DNA of 14,482 bases from Candidatus Bathyarchaeota archaeon. GTDB lineage: Archaea > Thermoproteota > Bathyarchaeia > TCS64. Below are positions 5,852-12,628 of this stretch, piece by piece; positions within the stretch are counted from its first letter, which is position 1, and each line of letters starts with the position of its first letter. The position numbers were made by a program, and so were the translations under genes. Location of the stretch: NCBI GenBank assembly GCA_016934355.1, contig JAFGTA010000126.1:1-14482 (forward strand), read 5' to 3'. The notes under the pieces are model-generated. The model ran no database searches and had not been told where the DNA came from. It worked only from the letters and a program-made list of their open reading frames with translations.

Positions 5852-6814
5852 GTGAGCCCCGACGACAAGTTCTGCCAGTGCTGCGGAAAGAGCCTCAAGC
5901 AGCTTGAGGGCATCGTCTACTCGGCGGAGCCGTCGAAGCCGTCGCTGCAGTGGCTCCTAGAGGAGGCGTTCACAAGCCTCATCAGGTCGAACCCTCTGAA
6001 GAAGCCACCCCACGTATCGGTGTTCCAGAACCGTGAGCCGACGCGGCTCACCCCCTACCTTGTCTGGGCTGTGGCGTTCGTCGCGGCTGGGCTCTTCGCA
6101 AGCTACGGCGGCAGGTGGTACGGGTACCTCGGCTTCACGCTCGCGGGGTACGCGGGGCCAATAATATACCTCATCTGGATGGTCAGGTCTGACCTGTACG
6201 AGCGTGAGCCGCTGGCGCTGGTGGCCTACTGCTTCGGCTGGGGCGCTTTCAGCGGCATCGCCGCGGGGGTCCTCAACGTGTTGATCACGGCCAGGTACTT
6301 CGGCGTCGGCGGCGCAGGATTCATCGAGGAGCCGTTGAAGGTGATAGGCGTCTACCTGATCGCTAAAAGCAGCCACGTCAAGTCCGAGTTCAACGATCCC
6401 CTGGACGGCATGGTGTATGGCGCCGCGGCGGGCGCAGGATTCGCGGGGCTCGAGAACTTCTGGTACCTGACAGAGATGATAATGAACAACAACGTCCCGC
6501 CGTTCACCGTTGTGCTAGTACGGTCTATCACAGGGTTCATGCACCTGGCGTGGACGGCCATCGCGGGAAGGAGCCTCGGAGTGGCGAAGGCGATGAAGGG
6601 CGAGATCGAGCTTGTGGACCTGCTGCCGGGGGTCGCCGTGTCCGCGGTTATTCACATGCTTTGGAACCTCAGCCCCACCATCGTAGCGTTCAGCTTGATA
6701 CTGCCCTTCATGGTCACCTCGCTGCAGCGTCAGGTCCGTACCGCCCTCGACGACGAGAGGCGGTGGTGCTACCACTTCTTCGCTCCCGACGAGGGCGCGA
6801 ACCTGGAGGGGTAG
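5852..6814 (+). CDS. PrsW-family intramembrane metalloprotease with zinc ribbon
   Basis: PrsW proteins (M82, CPBP-related) are membrane-embedded metalloproteases; the founding member cuts an anti-sigma factor in Bacillus. Numbering from the GTG at 5852, the key residues are all present: E159-E160-x2-K163 (FIEEPLK), E201-N202 (GFAGLENFWYL), H231 (FMHLAWTAIAG) and H268 (IHMLWN). About eight hydrophobic helices start near residue 66. The N-terminus holds the second half of a zinc ribbon (CQCCGKS, residues 8-14). The first half, CPHCGG, is encoded in frame just upstream, so the true protein is probably about 13 residues longer. A zinc-ribbon-plus-PrsW layout suggests a cytosolic sensing or docking module. 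The substrate is unknown. The next gene starts 4 nt downstream and is likely co-expressed. Confidence 0.9.
   Translation: MSPDDKFCQCCGKSLKQLEGIVYSAEPSKPSLQWLLEEAFTSLIRSNPLKKPPHVSVFQNREPTRLTPYLVWAVAFVAAGLFASYGGRWYGYLGFTLAGYAGPIIYLIWMVRSDLYEREPLALVAYCFGWGAFSGIAAGVLNVLITARYFGVGGAGFIEEPLKVIGVYLIAKSSHVKSEFNDPLDGMVYGAAAGAGFAGLENFWYLTEMIMNNNVPPFTVVLVRSITGFMHLAWTAIAGRSLGVAKAMKGEIELVDLLPGVAVSAVIHMLWNLSPTIVAFSLILPFMVTSLQRQVRTALDDERRWCYHFFAPDEGANLEG
6805..6811 (+). promoter_or_regulatory. ribosome binding site fixing a TTG start
   Basis: GGAGGGG is a strong anti-16S match ending 6 nt before the TTG at 6818. It overlaps the end of the PrsW-like gene and supports TTG as the true start. Confidence 0.65.
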
Positions 6815-6817
6815 CCC

Positions 6818-7183
6818 TTGGACGCGGGCATCGTCTTCGGGCTACTCGGCTTCTTATCGGTGCTGGCGTCGTCGTCGCTGTATGCGCTGAACCACGTTGC
6901 GCCTTCCCTATCCGAGAGAGCGGTCAGGCTTCACTGTCCTCTGGGCCTCGCCTCGGTCGTCTTCACCCTGCTGAATGTGATTCTGAGGCTGGACGCGGCC
7001 GGTGGCTGGGGCCGCCTGTCGACGCTGGGCCTCGTCCTAGTCGTCGCGGGCTCCGGTATGGTGCTCAAGTACATCCCGAATGCAGGGGTGTACCGCTACC
7101 ATAGCGCTTCCCTCCACCCCGCCATAGTGGTGGCGCTCCTAGTCTCCATGCTGTTCCACATGTTCACTGAGCTGCGGGTATAA
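6818..7183 (+). CDS. four-helix membrane protein of unknown function with a His-x13-His pair
   Basis: I do not recognise this family. The 121 residues form about four hydrophobic helices: about 4-24, 38-57, 67-84 and 101-116. Histidines sit at 26, 39, 95, 100 and 114. His100 and His114, in the last helix (SLHPAIVV...LFHMFTE), are 14 residues apart, a spacing that can hold a b-type heme. A heme role is only a possibility, because a second axial pair is not evident. The start is TTG 6818, preceded by GGAGGGG, and the gene begins 4 nt after the PrsW-like stop, so the two are probably translated from one message. It could be an accessory protein or a substrate of that protease. Confidence 0.7.
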   Translation: MDAGIVFGLLGFLSVLASSSLYALNHVAPSLSERAVRLHCPLGLASVVFTLLNVILRLDAAGGWGRLSTLGLVLVVAGSGMVLKYIPNAGVYRYHSASLHPAIVVALLVSMLFHMFTELRV

Positions 7184-7421
7184 GGAAAGCGGCGCCCACG
7201 ATTACATTAAAAATAAATATTATCCTACCAGCGAGGAAACCGAGGTAGCTCTAGCCGCGCCCAGGGTCAGCCAAATATTGGCCACGTAATGCCCCAGCTA
7301 TTCAGGCGTAACCCCTTGTCTCCCGTGGAGGACTCATGTTTTTCCTGTACGTGGCTTGGGGTTTCAGGAAAGGCTCGTTGAAGCATTTTTACCGGCCGGC
7401 GGCATGTTTCAGGTGTTCAAC
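7184..7421. other. 238-bp spacer: AT-rich box, weak hairpins, promoter of the PNPOx-like gene
   Basis: An AT-rich stretch (ATTAAAAATAAATATTAT, 7205-7222) looks like a promoter element but lies about 200 bp from the next gene. It is followed by CTACC/GGTAG (7225-7248) and GCCAA-ATA-TTGGC (7270-7282) inverted repeats, then a T5 run (7338-7342). A short RNA of roughly 100 nt could be made here, but nothing identifies its class. A 30-codon ATG frame (7289-7381) is not convincing. The gene's own TATA-like box is near 7388. Confidence 0.35.
7385..7391 (+). promoter_or_regulatory. TATA-like box of the PNPOx-like gene
   Basis: ATTTTTA, centred at 7388, predicts transcription from about 7414 and so a leader of about 8 nt before the ATG at 7422. 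Confidence 0.45.
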
Positions 7422-7856
7422 ATGAGCGAACAGATCACAGAGATATTTTCATGGTACGGCGAGCAGCAGGTGGTCTACCTCGCCACGGTGGACGGCGAGC
7501 AGCCCCGCGTCCGGCCGATGTCGCTGATCAAGGCCGGCGACGGCTTCTACATGATCACGGGGGCTCGGGGCGGCGTAGACGCCAGGAAGCTGATGCAGAT
7601 AAGGGCGAATCCCCGGGTCGAGTACTATATGACGTTGGAGGGGAAGGAGGTCAACGGCTTCGTCAGGGGCATGGGAGTCGCCACCATCGTCGGCGACAAG
7701 AAGACCAAGAAGAAGGTCTACGACATGATCGGGTGGGCAAGAAGCTACTTCGACACCGTCGACCACACGGACTACGCGCTACTCCGGATAGACCACACCG
7801 GCTTCAGCTACAGGAAGCCAGACACCGCCGAGATAGTCGACGTGCCCCTAACCTAG
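7422..7856 (+). CDS. pyridoxamine 5'-phosphate oxidase-like FMN-binding split-barrel protein
   Basis: This 144-residue protein fits single-domain PNPOx-like flavoproteins, which bind FMN (or F420 or heme in relatives) as dimers. The typical opening is present: a helix, then VVYLATVDGEQPRVRPMSLIKAGDGFYMITGARGG, where ATVDG-x-PRVRPM lines the flavin phosphate site. KLMQIRANPRVEYYMTLEG and a C-terminal strand YALLRIDHTGFSY follow. The substrate cannot be assigned; many relatives are general nitro- or quinone-type reductases of unknown role. I chose the ATG at 7422 from its distance to the TATA-like box. An ATG at 7404 and a TTG at 7356 are in frame, but the latter lies upstream of the box. It is convergent with the MFS gene, with a 13-nt gap. 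Confidence 0.85.
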   Translation: MSEQITEIFSWYGEQQVVYLATVDGEQPRVRPMSLIKAGDGFYMITGARGGVDARKLMQIRANPRVEYYMTLEGKEVNGFVRGMGVATIVGDKKTKKKVYDMIGWARSYFDTVDHTDYALLRIDHTGFSYRKPDTAEIVDVPLT

Positions 7857-7869
7857 GGGACGCCTTTCT

Positions 7870-9096
7870 TTAGGACGCTTGGTTGTTCAGGGTCTCAGGC
7901 ACCGAGTAGAGCAGCGGGGTTCTTACAAGTAAGTCGATCACGGTGATGGTTATGAAGACCCATTCCGGTCCAAACCGCTCCCATATCAGTCCCCCGATGA
8001 TCGGCGCGGGGATGCACGCCAGCCCCGTGAAGAACCCTATGAGGCCGCGCCACCGCCCCAGGCACTCCTGCGGCACGAGCTCAGGGGTCATGGAGCCGTA
8101 GCTGAAGCCTGCTATCATCCGGAACCCCATAAGGAAACCGGCGAATATGAGCCACGGTGGGCTCGGCGCGAGTATCAGGGCTATGTTGGCGGCGCTGAAC
8201 AGCGGTATTAGGATGTAGAAAGCCTTCTTCCGCCCAACCTTGTCGGCGATCCTGCCTATCACCGTGCTGAACAGCGCCTCTGTGATTAGCATCGCAGTCG
8301 CCACGCCGCCGATTATGTACTGGCTCGCCCCCTTGACCTCGTAGATGTACGGGTACCTGAAGGTTGACAGCATCGTCATTGTGAACATGTTGACGCTCTG
8401 GAAGATCAGCCACCGCTTGACCGCTGTGCCCCTAGTGAAGACCTCCCTGAACTCACCTATCACGTCCAGCCCCTTGGGGACGTTGTTCGGCCTCTCGATA
8501 TCGGAAAGGTTCCTCCAGACGTAGATGAACAGCAGAATCATGACCACGAACTGTATCCAGTACAGGTTCCTGATGCTGTGGACGCTGATGCCGCCGAACA
8601 ACGTGATGAGCACAGCGGCTACGGTGGGGGCCAAGATAGTGGGAAGAGCGCCTGTGCCCTCGCATAGAGCCTTCCCCGTGGCCCTGTCGCTGGCGGGTAG
8701 ACTCAGGTCGCATATGATTACGCAGGAGCCTATCATGGTTCCCAGCCCCGAGAGGAGGAGAGCGACGGCTATGAGCTGCCAGCCCGGGGCGAGGGCGTAC
8801 AGCAGGGGGACAAAGATGAGCATGACTACGCCTGTAAGGTATATCTTACGCAGGTTGAAACGGTCCCGGATCAGACCGAGGGGGATCGATATCAGCGACT
8901 GGGCTAATCCCAGCCCGCTGTTCACTATGCCAAGCTGCACCGGCGAGGCGCCGAGCAGCGTTATGTAGATGTTGGCGTACTGCAGCGTCAGCTCGTTGAA
9001 GAACCTGTTGAATATCTGCCGCGTGACCACGGTTCTCCAGTTGCGTTTCTGTCGCGCCCAGACTTCCCTGAGCTCCCTGACGAATGCGGCAGCCAA
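7870..9096 (-). CDS. MFS transporter, 12 transmembrane helices
   Basis: This is a major facilitator superfamily permease of the plasma membrane. The 408 residues form two six-helix halves. Each has the cytoplasmic loop 2-3 motif A: G74-LIRD-R79-FNLRK in the first half and G281-RIAD-KVGRKK in the second. The central charged loop is at about 196-228. Its substrate is unknown. The start is TTG 9096 (MAAAFVRELREVW), 32 nt after a TTATAT box on this strand, giving a leader of about 6 nt. It lies downstream of and in the same orientation as the M81 hydrolase/enolase pair but with its own promoter, behind a T6 terminator. Import of a compound broken down by those enzymes, or export of a product, is inferred from position. 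Confidence 0.9.
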   Translation of the reverse strand: MAAAFVRELREVWARQKRNWRTVVTRQIFNRFFNELTLQYANIYITLLGASPVQLGIVNSGLGLAQSLISIPLGLIRDRFNLRKIYLTGVVMLIFVPLLYALAPGWQLIAVALLLSGLGTMIGSCVIICDLSLPASDRATGKALCEGTGALPTILAPTVAAVLITLFGGISVHSIRNLYWIQFVVMILLFIYVWRNLSDIERPNNVPKGLDVIGEFREVFTRGTAVKRWLIFQSVNMFTMTMLSTFRYPYIYEVKGASQYIIGGVATAMLITEALFSTVIGRIADKVGRKKAFYILIPLFSAANIALILAPSPPWLIFAGFLMGFRMIAGFSYGSMTPELVPQECLGRWRGLIGFFTGLACIPAPIIGGLIWERFGPEWVFITITVIDLLVRTPLLYSVPETLNNQAS

Positions 9097-9124
9097 TTTA
9101 GTCTAGCCTAAGGAGAACCTCGGT

Positions 9125-9132
9125 GATATAAG
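9125..9132 (-). promoter_or_regulatory. TATA box of the MFS gene
   Basis: CTTATATC on the minus strand is centred 32 nt before the TTG at 9096. A second TTTTAT box lies about 17 nt further upstream. Confidence 0.55.
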
Positions 9133-9210
9133 GTTAAAGATCGGATAAAATTGTAGTATATACAAAGCTCGCTCACCGAACCTGTGTATTATGAACCGAG
9201 ACAGTTTTCG

Positions 9211-9222
9211 CTGAATATTCAG
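9211..9222. promoter_or_regulatory. 12-bp perfect palindrome upstream of the MFS promoter
   Basis: CTGAATATTCAG is fully self-complementary and lies about 85 bp upstream of the MFS TATA box. It is a candidate operator for a dimeric regulator or activator. Confidence 0.35.
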
Positions 9223-9244
9223 TATATTACAGCATCCTCATATG

Positions 9245-9250
9245 AAAAAA
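9245..9250 (-). terminator. T6 terminator after the enolase-type gene
   Basis: On the minus strand CCC is followed by six T residues about 42 nt after the enolase-type stop. A T-run without a strong hairpin is the usual archaeal termination signal. Confidence 0.5.
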
Positions 9251-9291
9251 GGGTATGACCCCCTAGTATATCGAAGCGATTAACCCGGTAT

Positions 9292-10383
9292 TCATTTGAT
9301 GGAGTACTTCTTCACCACGTCCCAGTCGATCTCGAACCCCAGACCCGGCTTCTTAGGCGCCGTGACGTAGCCGTTCACCGGCCTGTAGGCTGGCTCTATG
9401 AAGTACGCCTCCAATGGTACGGCGTTTATCTCCACCCACTCGCTCTTCATGTTGCTCAGGCTCAGGTGCACCGAAGCCGGTATCCCCGGGCCGAAGAAGA
9501 AGCTGTGGGTCGCCACCTGGAGGTTCCACGCCTCCGCGAGGGCGAAAATCTTCCTGCACACCATGATGCCTCCCGTCATGATGACATCGGGCTGCACTAT
9601 GTCGACGGCCCCCTTGGTGATGAGCTCCCTGAACCCGTAGTGGGTGAACTCGTTCTCCCCACCAGCAATCGGTATATCAGTCTTCGACCTCAGCCAGGCG
9701 AGGCTACTATAGTCGTCCACCGGCCATATCGGCTCCTCCAGCCAAGTCAGGTCATACATCTCAAGCTCTCTCGCGTTCTTAAGCGCCTCCTGGGGGCTCC
9801 ACGCGCCGTTCACGTCGAGCATGACCTGTACGTCGTCGCCTACGGCGTCGCGTACAGCCTTCACAGACTCCACTGCGTCCTTCCTGCCCTGATGGATCTT
9901 GACGGCCTTGTAGCCTTCCTCGACCCAGCGGACGGATATCCTGCCCACCTCCTCGGGTTTGCGGTACTCCATGAGGCTCGCGTATGCCTTCACCTTGTCC
10001 CGGCAGAGGCCGCCGATCATCTCGTATACGGGTAGTTTCCTCGCTTTCCCTATAATGTCCCAGAGGGCGACCTCGACGGCGCTGAGGGCGTGTATGGAGT
10101 TGCCCTTGGTGCCGTGCCCGAAGCTCACCCTGTACGCCTTGTTCCAGAGCCTCTCCACGTGCATCGGGTCCTCGCCTAATAGTAGCGGCTTCAACTGTTG
10201 CTCGATGTAGCCGCCGACGGAGCCGTAGCTGTAAGGGATGGACTCGCCGTAGCCGGTTATACCCTCGTCTGTGGACACCTCGACGATTATGTGGGTTCTC
10301 CTCCGGTTGGGGAAAGCGGAGACGGGGTCACTCTCCTTCAACGGAATCTGGAGAGGTATCGTCCGGATGTCAGTGATCTTCAT
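9292..10383 (-). CDS. enolase-superfamily enzyme, mandelate racemase type (probable dehydratase or racemase)
   Basis: These enzymes abstract a proton alpha to a carboxylate with a Mg2+-stabilised enolate intermediate. Counting 363 residues from the ATG at 10383, the metal ligands are Asp190 (MLDVNG), Glu216 (WLEEP) and Glu243 (GGENEF). The His/Asp dyad of the mandelate-racemase subgroup is Asp266 (QPDVIMTGG) and His293 (ATHSFFFGPG). Glu318 (WVEIN) matches the late acidic residue of the family. At the second-strand Lys-x-Lys site the protein has Lys162-Ile-His164, so the second lysine is replaced. The subgroup is mostly acid-sugar dehydratases, and the substrate here is unassigned. GTG 10398 overlaps the upstream TGA (GTGA), but MKITDIRTIPL at ATG 10383 is the usual family N-terminus and follows GAGG. 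It is co-transcribed with the M81 hydrolase. Confidence 0.93.
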   Translation of the reverse strand: MKITDIRTIPLQIPLKESDPVSAFPNRRRTHIIVEVSTDEGITGYGESIPYSYGSVGGYIEQQLKPLLLGEDPMHVERLWNKAYRVSFGHGTKGNSIHALSAVEVALWDIIGKARKLPVYEMIGGLCRDKVKAYASLMEYRKPEEVGRISVRWVEEGYKAVKIHQGRKDAVESVKAVRDAVGDDVQVMLDVNGAWSPQEALKNARELEMYDLTWLEEPIWPVDDYSSLAWLRSKTDIPIAGGENEFTHYGFRELITKGAVDIVQPDVIMTGGIMVCRKIFALAEAWNLQVATHSFFFGPGIPASVHLSLSNMKSEWVEINAVPLEAYFIEPAYRPVNGYVTAPKKPGLGFEIDWDVVKKYSIK

Positions 10384-10394
10384 CCTTGCCAGCC

Positions 10395-11861
10395 TCACTC
10401 GTTCCTACCGTCGAAGGGCCACATCGGCCGCGGGATATTGGTGTACCTAAACCACGACAGGTTCGGCGTCGTCAGCCCCGGCGCATCCACCTCGATGACC
10501 CGTTTACTGAACGGCTCGTAGGCGGCCCTGAAGTGGCCGCGGCTCTTCAGCACCAGAATCTTCTTGTCGGTAGGCTCGATGCCGTTACGCCTGTATATCT
10601 CGGGGTCGTTCGGTGCGTGGCTCTTCTCGGTCAGTATTATCTCGATGCCGTTGACGTCGAGGACGGCGGTCCTGCCCACGTCTGCGGGGACGCCGGCTGC
10701 CATCGCCTTGTAGATGAACCTGCCGTCCGTGATAGTTCGCACGGTGCCCGTCACCTTGATCGGCTTACCGTGGAAGCTATCGGTCTTTGCGCCGATCATC
10801 ATGGTGAACGTGCCTCTCACCCCCACCTCGACCGCCTTCTCCACGGCCTCCGGGTCCTTGATGCAGGCGACTCCCACGTTCCTAGCCCCCTGACTCAACA
10901 GCTCCTTCAGTATCTCCGTCCCGTCGCCGGGAGCCCCGCCACCGGGGTTGTCGGCGACATCCGCCAGCACAATCGGCCCCTCCTGCGCGTCCATCGCCGC
11001 CTTGACGGCCTCCTTGATGGGCGTCAGGGGCTTGAGGAACTCCTCCCTCATGCCGTACATCTGCTCCCCCAGCTCGTCGCAGAGCCTCTGGGCTAACGCG
11101 GGGTCGCCGTCGGTGACCGCCACGACCGCGGAGCCCACCCGCTGGACATCTGCATAGGGAAACGCGGGGAAGAGGCATACGTTGATCACACGGGGCTGGC
11201 TCTCCATACGCCGTGCGGTCTCAAGCAGCTTCACCATGGGGCCCTCCGCGGTGCGCTGGTTTATCGTCGGCGGCACCATCCTCAGCTTCCGGTGGGCGAC
11301 GACGGGGTTCACCTCGCCCCGTAGGGCCTTGACCATGCACTCGGCGGCCTCGACGCCCCTCTCATACATGTCGATGTGAGGGTTGGTGTCGTAGCCGAAT
11401 ATGGCGTCACAGTTATAGACGATCATGTCCGAGATAAGTCCGTGAAGGTCCAGTGTGATGATGACTGGCTTGTCCCCCACAACTGCTTTCACCTCCCTGA
11501 GGAGGGTCCCCTCGGCCTCAGGGACATCCTCGGCTATCATTGCGCCGTGAAGCGACAGAATCACGCCGTCAACCTTACCAGCCTTCTTGATGCCGCCTGT
11601 GATCTCGTTCACGATCTTCCAGTAGTCCTCGTTGCGGAGGGGGCCAGCCGGCGTCGCGCCCGACGAGATGGTTGGCAAGTACTCGACACCCTCGGCTTCG
11701 AAGACATCGACGTAGCCTCCGATACCGCTCCGGGTGCCCTTATAGGTGTTTATGATCTCGTCCCCGTAGAGGGGGCTGAAGTCCTCCAGAGTGGTTTTTA
11801 CGGTGCTGAAGGTGTTGGTCTCGTGCGCCATGCCCCCGATGACGACTCTATAACCAGACAT
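10395..11861 (-). CDS. M81-family (MlrC-like) metallohydrolase
   Basis: The M81/MlrC family contains zinc hydrolases; the namesake degrades linearised microcystin peptides, but most members have unknown substrates. The 488-residue length is normal. The sequence opens MSGYRVVIGGMAHETNTFS, the family signature (His13, Glu14). LSLHGAMIAED (His105), TLDLHG (Asp138, His140) and NPHID (His162) follow. Asp-x-His plus a His 22 residues later matches the zinc-ligand spacing I recall for MlrC. ADVADNPGGGAPGDGTEIL (about 304-322) is the conserved C-terminal domain entry. The ATG at 11861 lies about 26 nt after a TATA box, so the message is leaderless. Its stop overlaps the following frame as GTGA, coupling it to the enolase-superfamily gene. 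I infer that it hydrolyses an amide or lactam whose product the neighbour converts. Confidence 0.92.
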   Translation of the reverse strand: MSGYRVVIGGMAHETNTFSTVKTTLEDFSPLYGDEIINTYKGTRSGIGGYVDVFEAEGVEYLPTISSGATPAGPLRNEDYWKIVNEITGGIKKAGKVDGVILSLHGAMIAEDVPEAEGTLLREVKAVVGDKPVIITLDLHGLISDMIVYNCDAIFGYDTNPHIDMYERGVEAAECMVKALRGEVNPVVAHRKLRMVPPTINQRTAEGPMVKLLETARRMESQPRVINVCLFPAFPYADVQRVGSAVVAVTDGDPALAQRLCDELGEQMYGMREEFLKPLTPIKEAVKAAMDAQEGPIVLADVADNPGGGAPGDGTEILKELLSQGARNVGVACIKDPEAVEKAVEVGVRGTFTMMIGAKTDSFHGKPIKVTGTVRTITDGRFIYKAMAAGVPADVGRTAVLDVNGIEIILTEKSHAPNDPEIYRRNGIEPTDKKILVLKSRGHFRAAYEPFSKRVIEVDAPGLTTPNLSWFRYTNIPRPMWPFDGRNE

Positions 11862-11882
11862 GTGAATACGTAAACTTCAGCC

Positions 11883-11890
11883 GTATAAAA
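11883..11890 (-). promoter_or_regulatory. TATA box of the M81/enolase operon
   Basis: On the minus strand TTTTATAC is centred 25-26 nt before the ATG at 11861, an exact fit for a leaderless transcript. Confidence 0.75.
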
Positions 11891-12029
11891 CATGAGACAT
11901 CTCAAATGCACCAGAACATGAGCGCTTAATGGGGAGATAAGCAAGAATTATAATAATAATCGTCGAAGATATTGGCGATCACCACAATTGCCTGCCCTGA
12001 AATCTTTATCACGTAAATGCGAGGCGTCG

Positions 12030-12036
12030 CTTAAAC
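12030..12036 (+). promoter_or_regulatory. possible TATA-like box of the first GNAT gene
   Basis: CTTAAAC is centred 23 nt before the ATG at 12056. It is a weak match, and CTTTAT at 12004-12009 is an alternative that would give a leader of about 24 nt. Confidence 0.3.
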
Positions 12037-12055
12037 GGTTCAAGGTATACCCCAG

Positions 12056-12625
12056 ATGAGTGAAGGCATCCCATCCTTTGAAGAAGCTCTGAATAGGGCA
12101 GAGGATAAGATGAGCCGCTCCCTAGGGGGAGTCTGCAGGATCACGGTTCACAACAGCTTGGACGAGGAGTTAAAGAGACTCGTCATGGCCATCGACCACG
12201 AGAAGTTCCGCAGGGAACTCTGGTACGACCGAGATGAGATAGAGAAGAGGGTAGCCTCGAAGGGGTTCCTCCTGTTGCTGCTCCACCTAGAAGGTAAGCC
12301 AGTGGGCTTCGACTACGGCTACGATGACGACGAGAAAGGCGCGTTCTTCTCAGACAGCTCCGCGTCCCTCATCGAGAGGAGAGGGGTGGGCAGCACACTG
12401 TTCGCACTCGAGATAATCTACTGCTACGAACGCGGGTACCGCGCCACCAAGCTGACCACAGAGGAGTACGACGAGCAGGGGAGACCCCTCATGGAGATAT
12501 GGGGAAAGTTCGGGTTCACCCGGTCAGACGTGGACAAGGCGAACGGGATAGAGATGAGGCTGGAGCTGACACACGACGCCGTCGCCAAGATATACCACAG
12601 GTACATCAAGAGAGAAGTAACCTGA
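12056..12625 (+). CDS. GNAT-family N-acetyltransferase
   Basis: This protein probably transfers an acetyl group from acetyl-CoA to an unknown amine or protein N-terminus. It is a 189-residue single GNAT fold. FLLLLLHLEGKPVGFDYGYDDD (about 71-92) gives strands 2-4. ASLIERRGVGSTLFALEIIYCYERGY (about 103-128) is motif A, with the R-R-G-V-G-S pyrophosphate loop at 108-113 and its helix. GRPLMEIWGKFGFTR (about 142-156) is motif B, with the usual Phe/Tyr near the end of the fold. About 45 extra N-terminal residues precede the core. The ATG at 12056 follows weak TATA-like boxes, so the start is moderately certain. It converges on the next GNAT gene, with only 3 nt between stop codons. Confidence 0.85.
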   Translation: MSEGIPSFEEALNRAEDKMSRSLGGVCRITVHNSLDEELKRLVMAIDHEKFRRELWYDRDEIEKRVASKGFLLLLLHLEGKPVGFDYGYDDDEKGAFFSDSSASLIERRGVGSTLFALEIIYCYERGYRATKLTTEEYDEQGRPLMEIWGKFGFTRSDVDKANGIEMRLELTHDAVAKIYHRYIKREVT

Positions 12626-12628
12626 AGG

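Larger units (their letters stand above)
9097..9291. other. 195-bp AT-rich spacer between MFS and enolase-type genes
   Basis: This spacer is much more AT-rich than the genes around it. Read on the minus strand it holds, in order, the T6 terminator of the upstream pair, the perfect palindrome at 9211-9222, and the TATA box of the MFS gene near 9128. No credible reading frame or RNA gene was found. Confidence 0.55.
11862..12055. other. 194-bp divergent promoter region
   Basis: This AT-rich spacer lies between the M81 hydrolase and the GNAT gene. It carries the M81 TATA box (11883-11890) and possible boxes for the GNAT gene. The run AAGAATTATAATAATAATCG in the middle is strikingly AT-rich and easily melted. 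No reading frame or RNA gene was found. Confidence 0.5.

Noticed and set aside
6550..7104. Open frame of 184 codons on the plus strand spanning two membrane genes
   Set aside because: It is Arg/Gly-rich with no domain and out of frame with the clear PrsW motifs and the downstream hydrophobic protein.
7289..7381. 30-codon ATG frame with a Cys-x2-Cys
   Set aside because: It is too short, with no ribosome site or correctly spaced promoter and only one CxxC; chance is the simpler reading.
7356..7421. Longer start of the PNPOx-like protein at TTG 7356
   Set aside because: It lies upstream of the TATA-like box near 7388, and the family's usual N-terminus matches ATG 7422.
10384..10398. GTG 10398 as the start of the mandelate-racemase-type enzyme
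   Set aside because: The GTGA overlap is attractive, but the family usually begins M-K-I-T-D-I-R, which is the ATG at 10383. Kept only as an alternative.
10386..11096. Open frame of 236 codons on the plus strand over the M81 gene
   Set aside because: It is antisense to a conserved metallohydrolase and has no recognisable domain.
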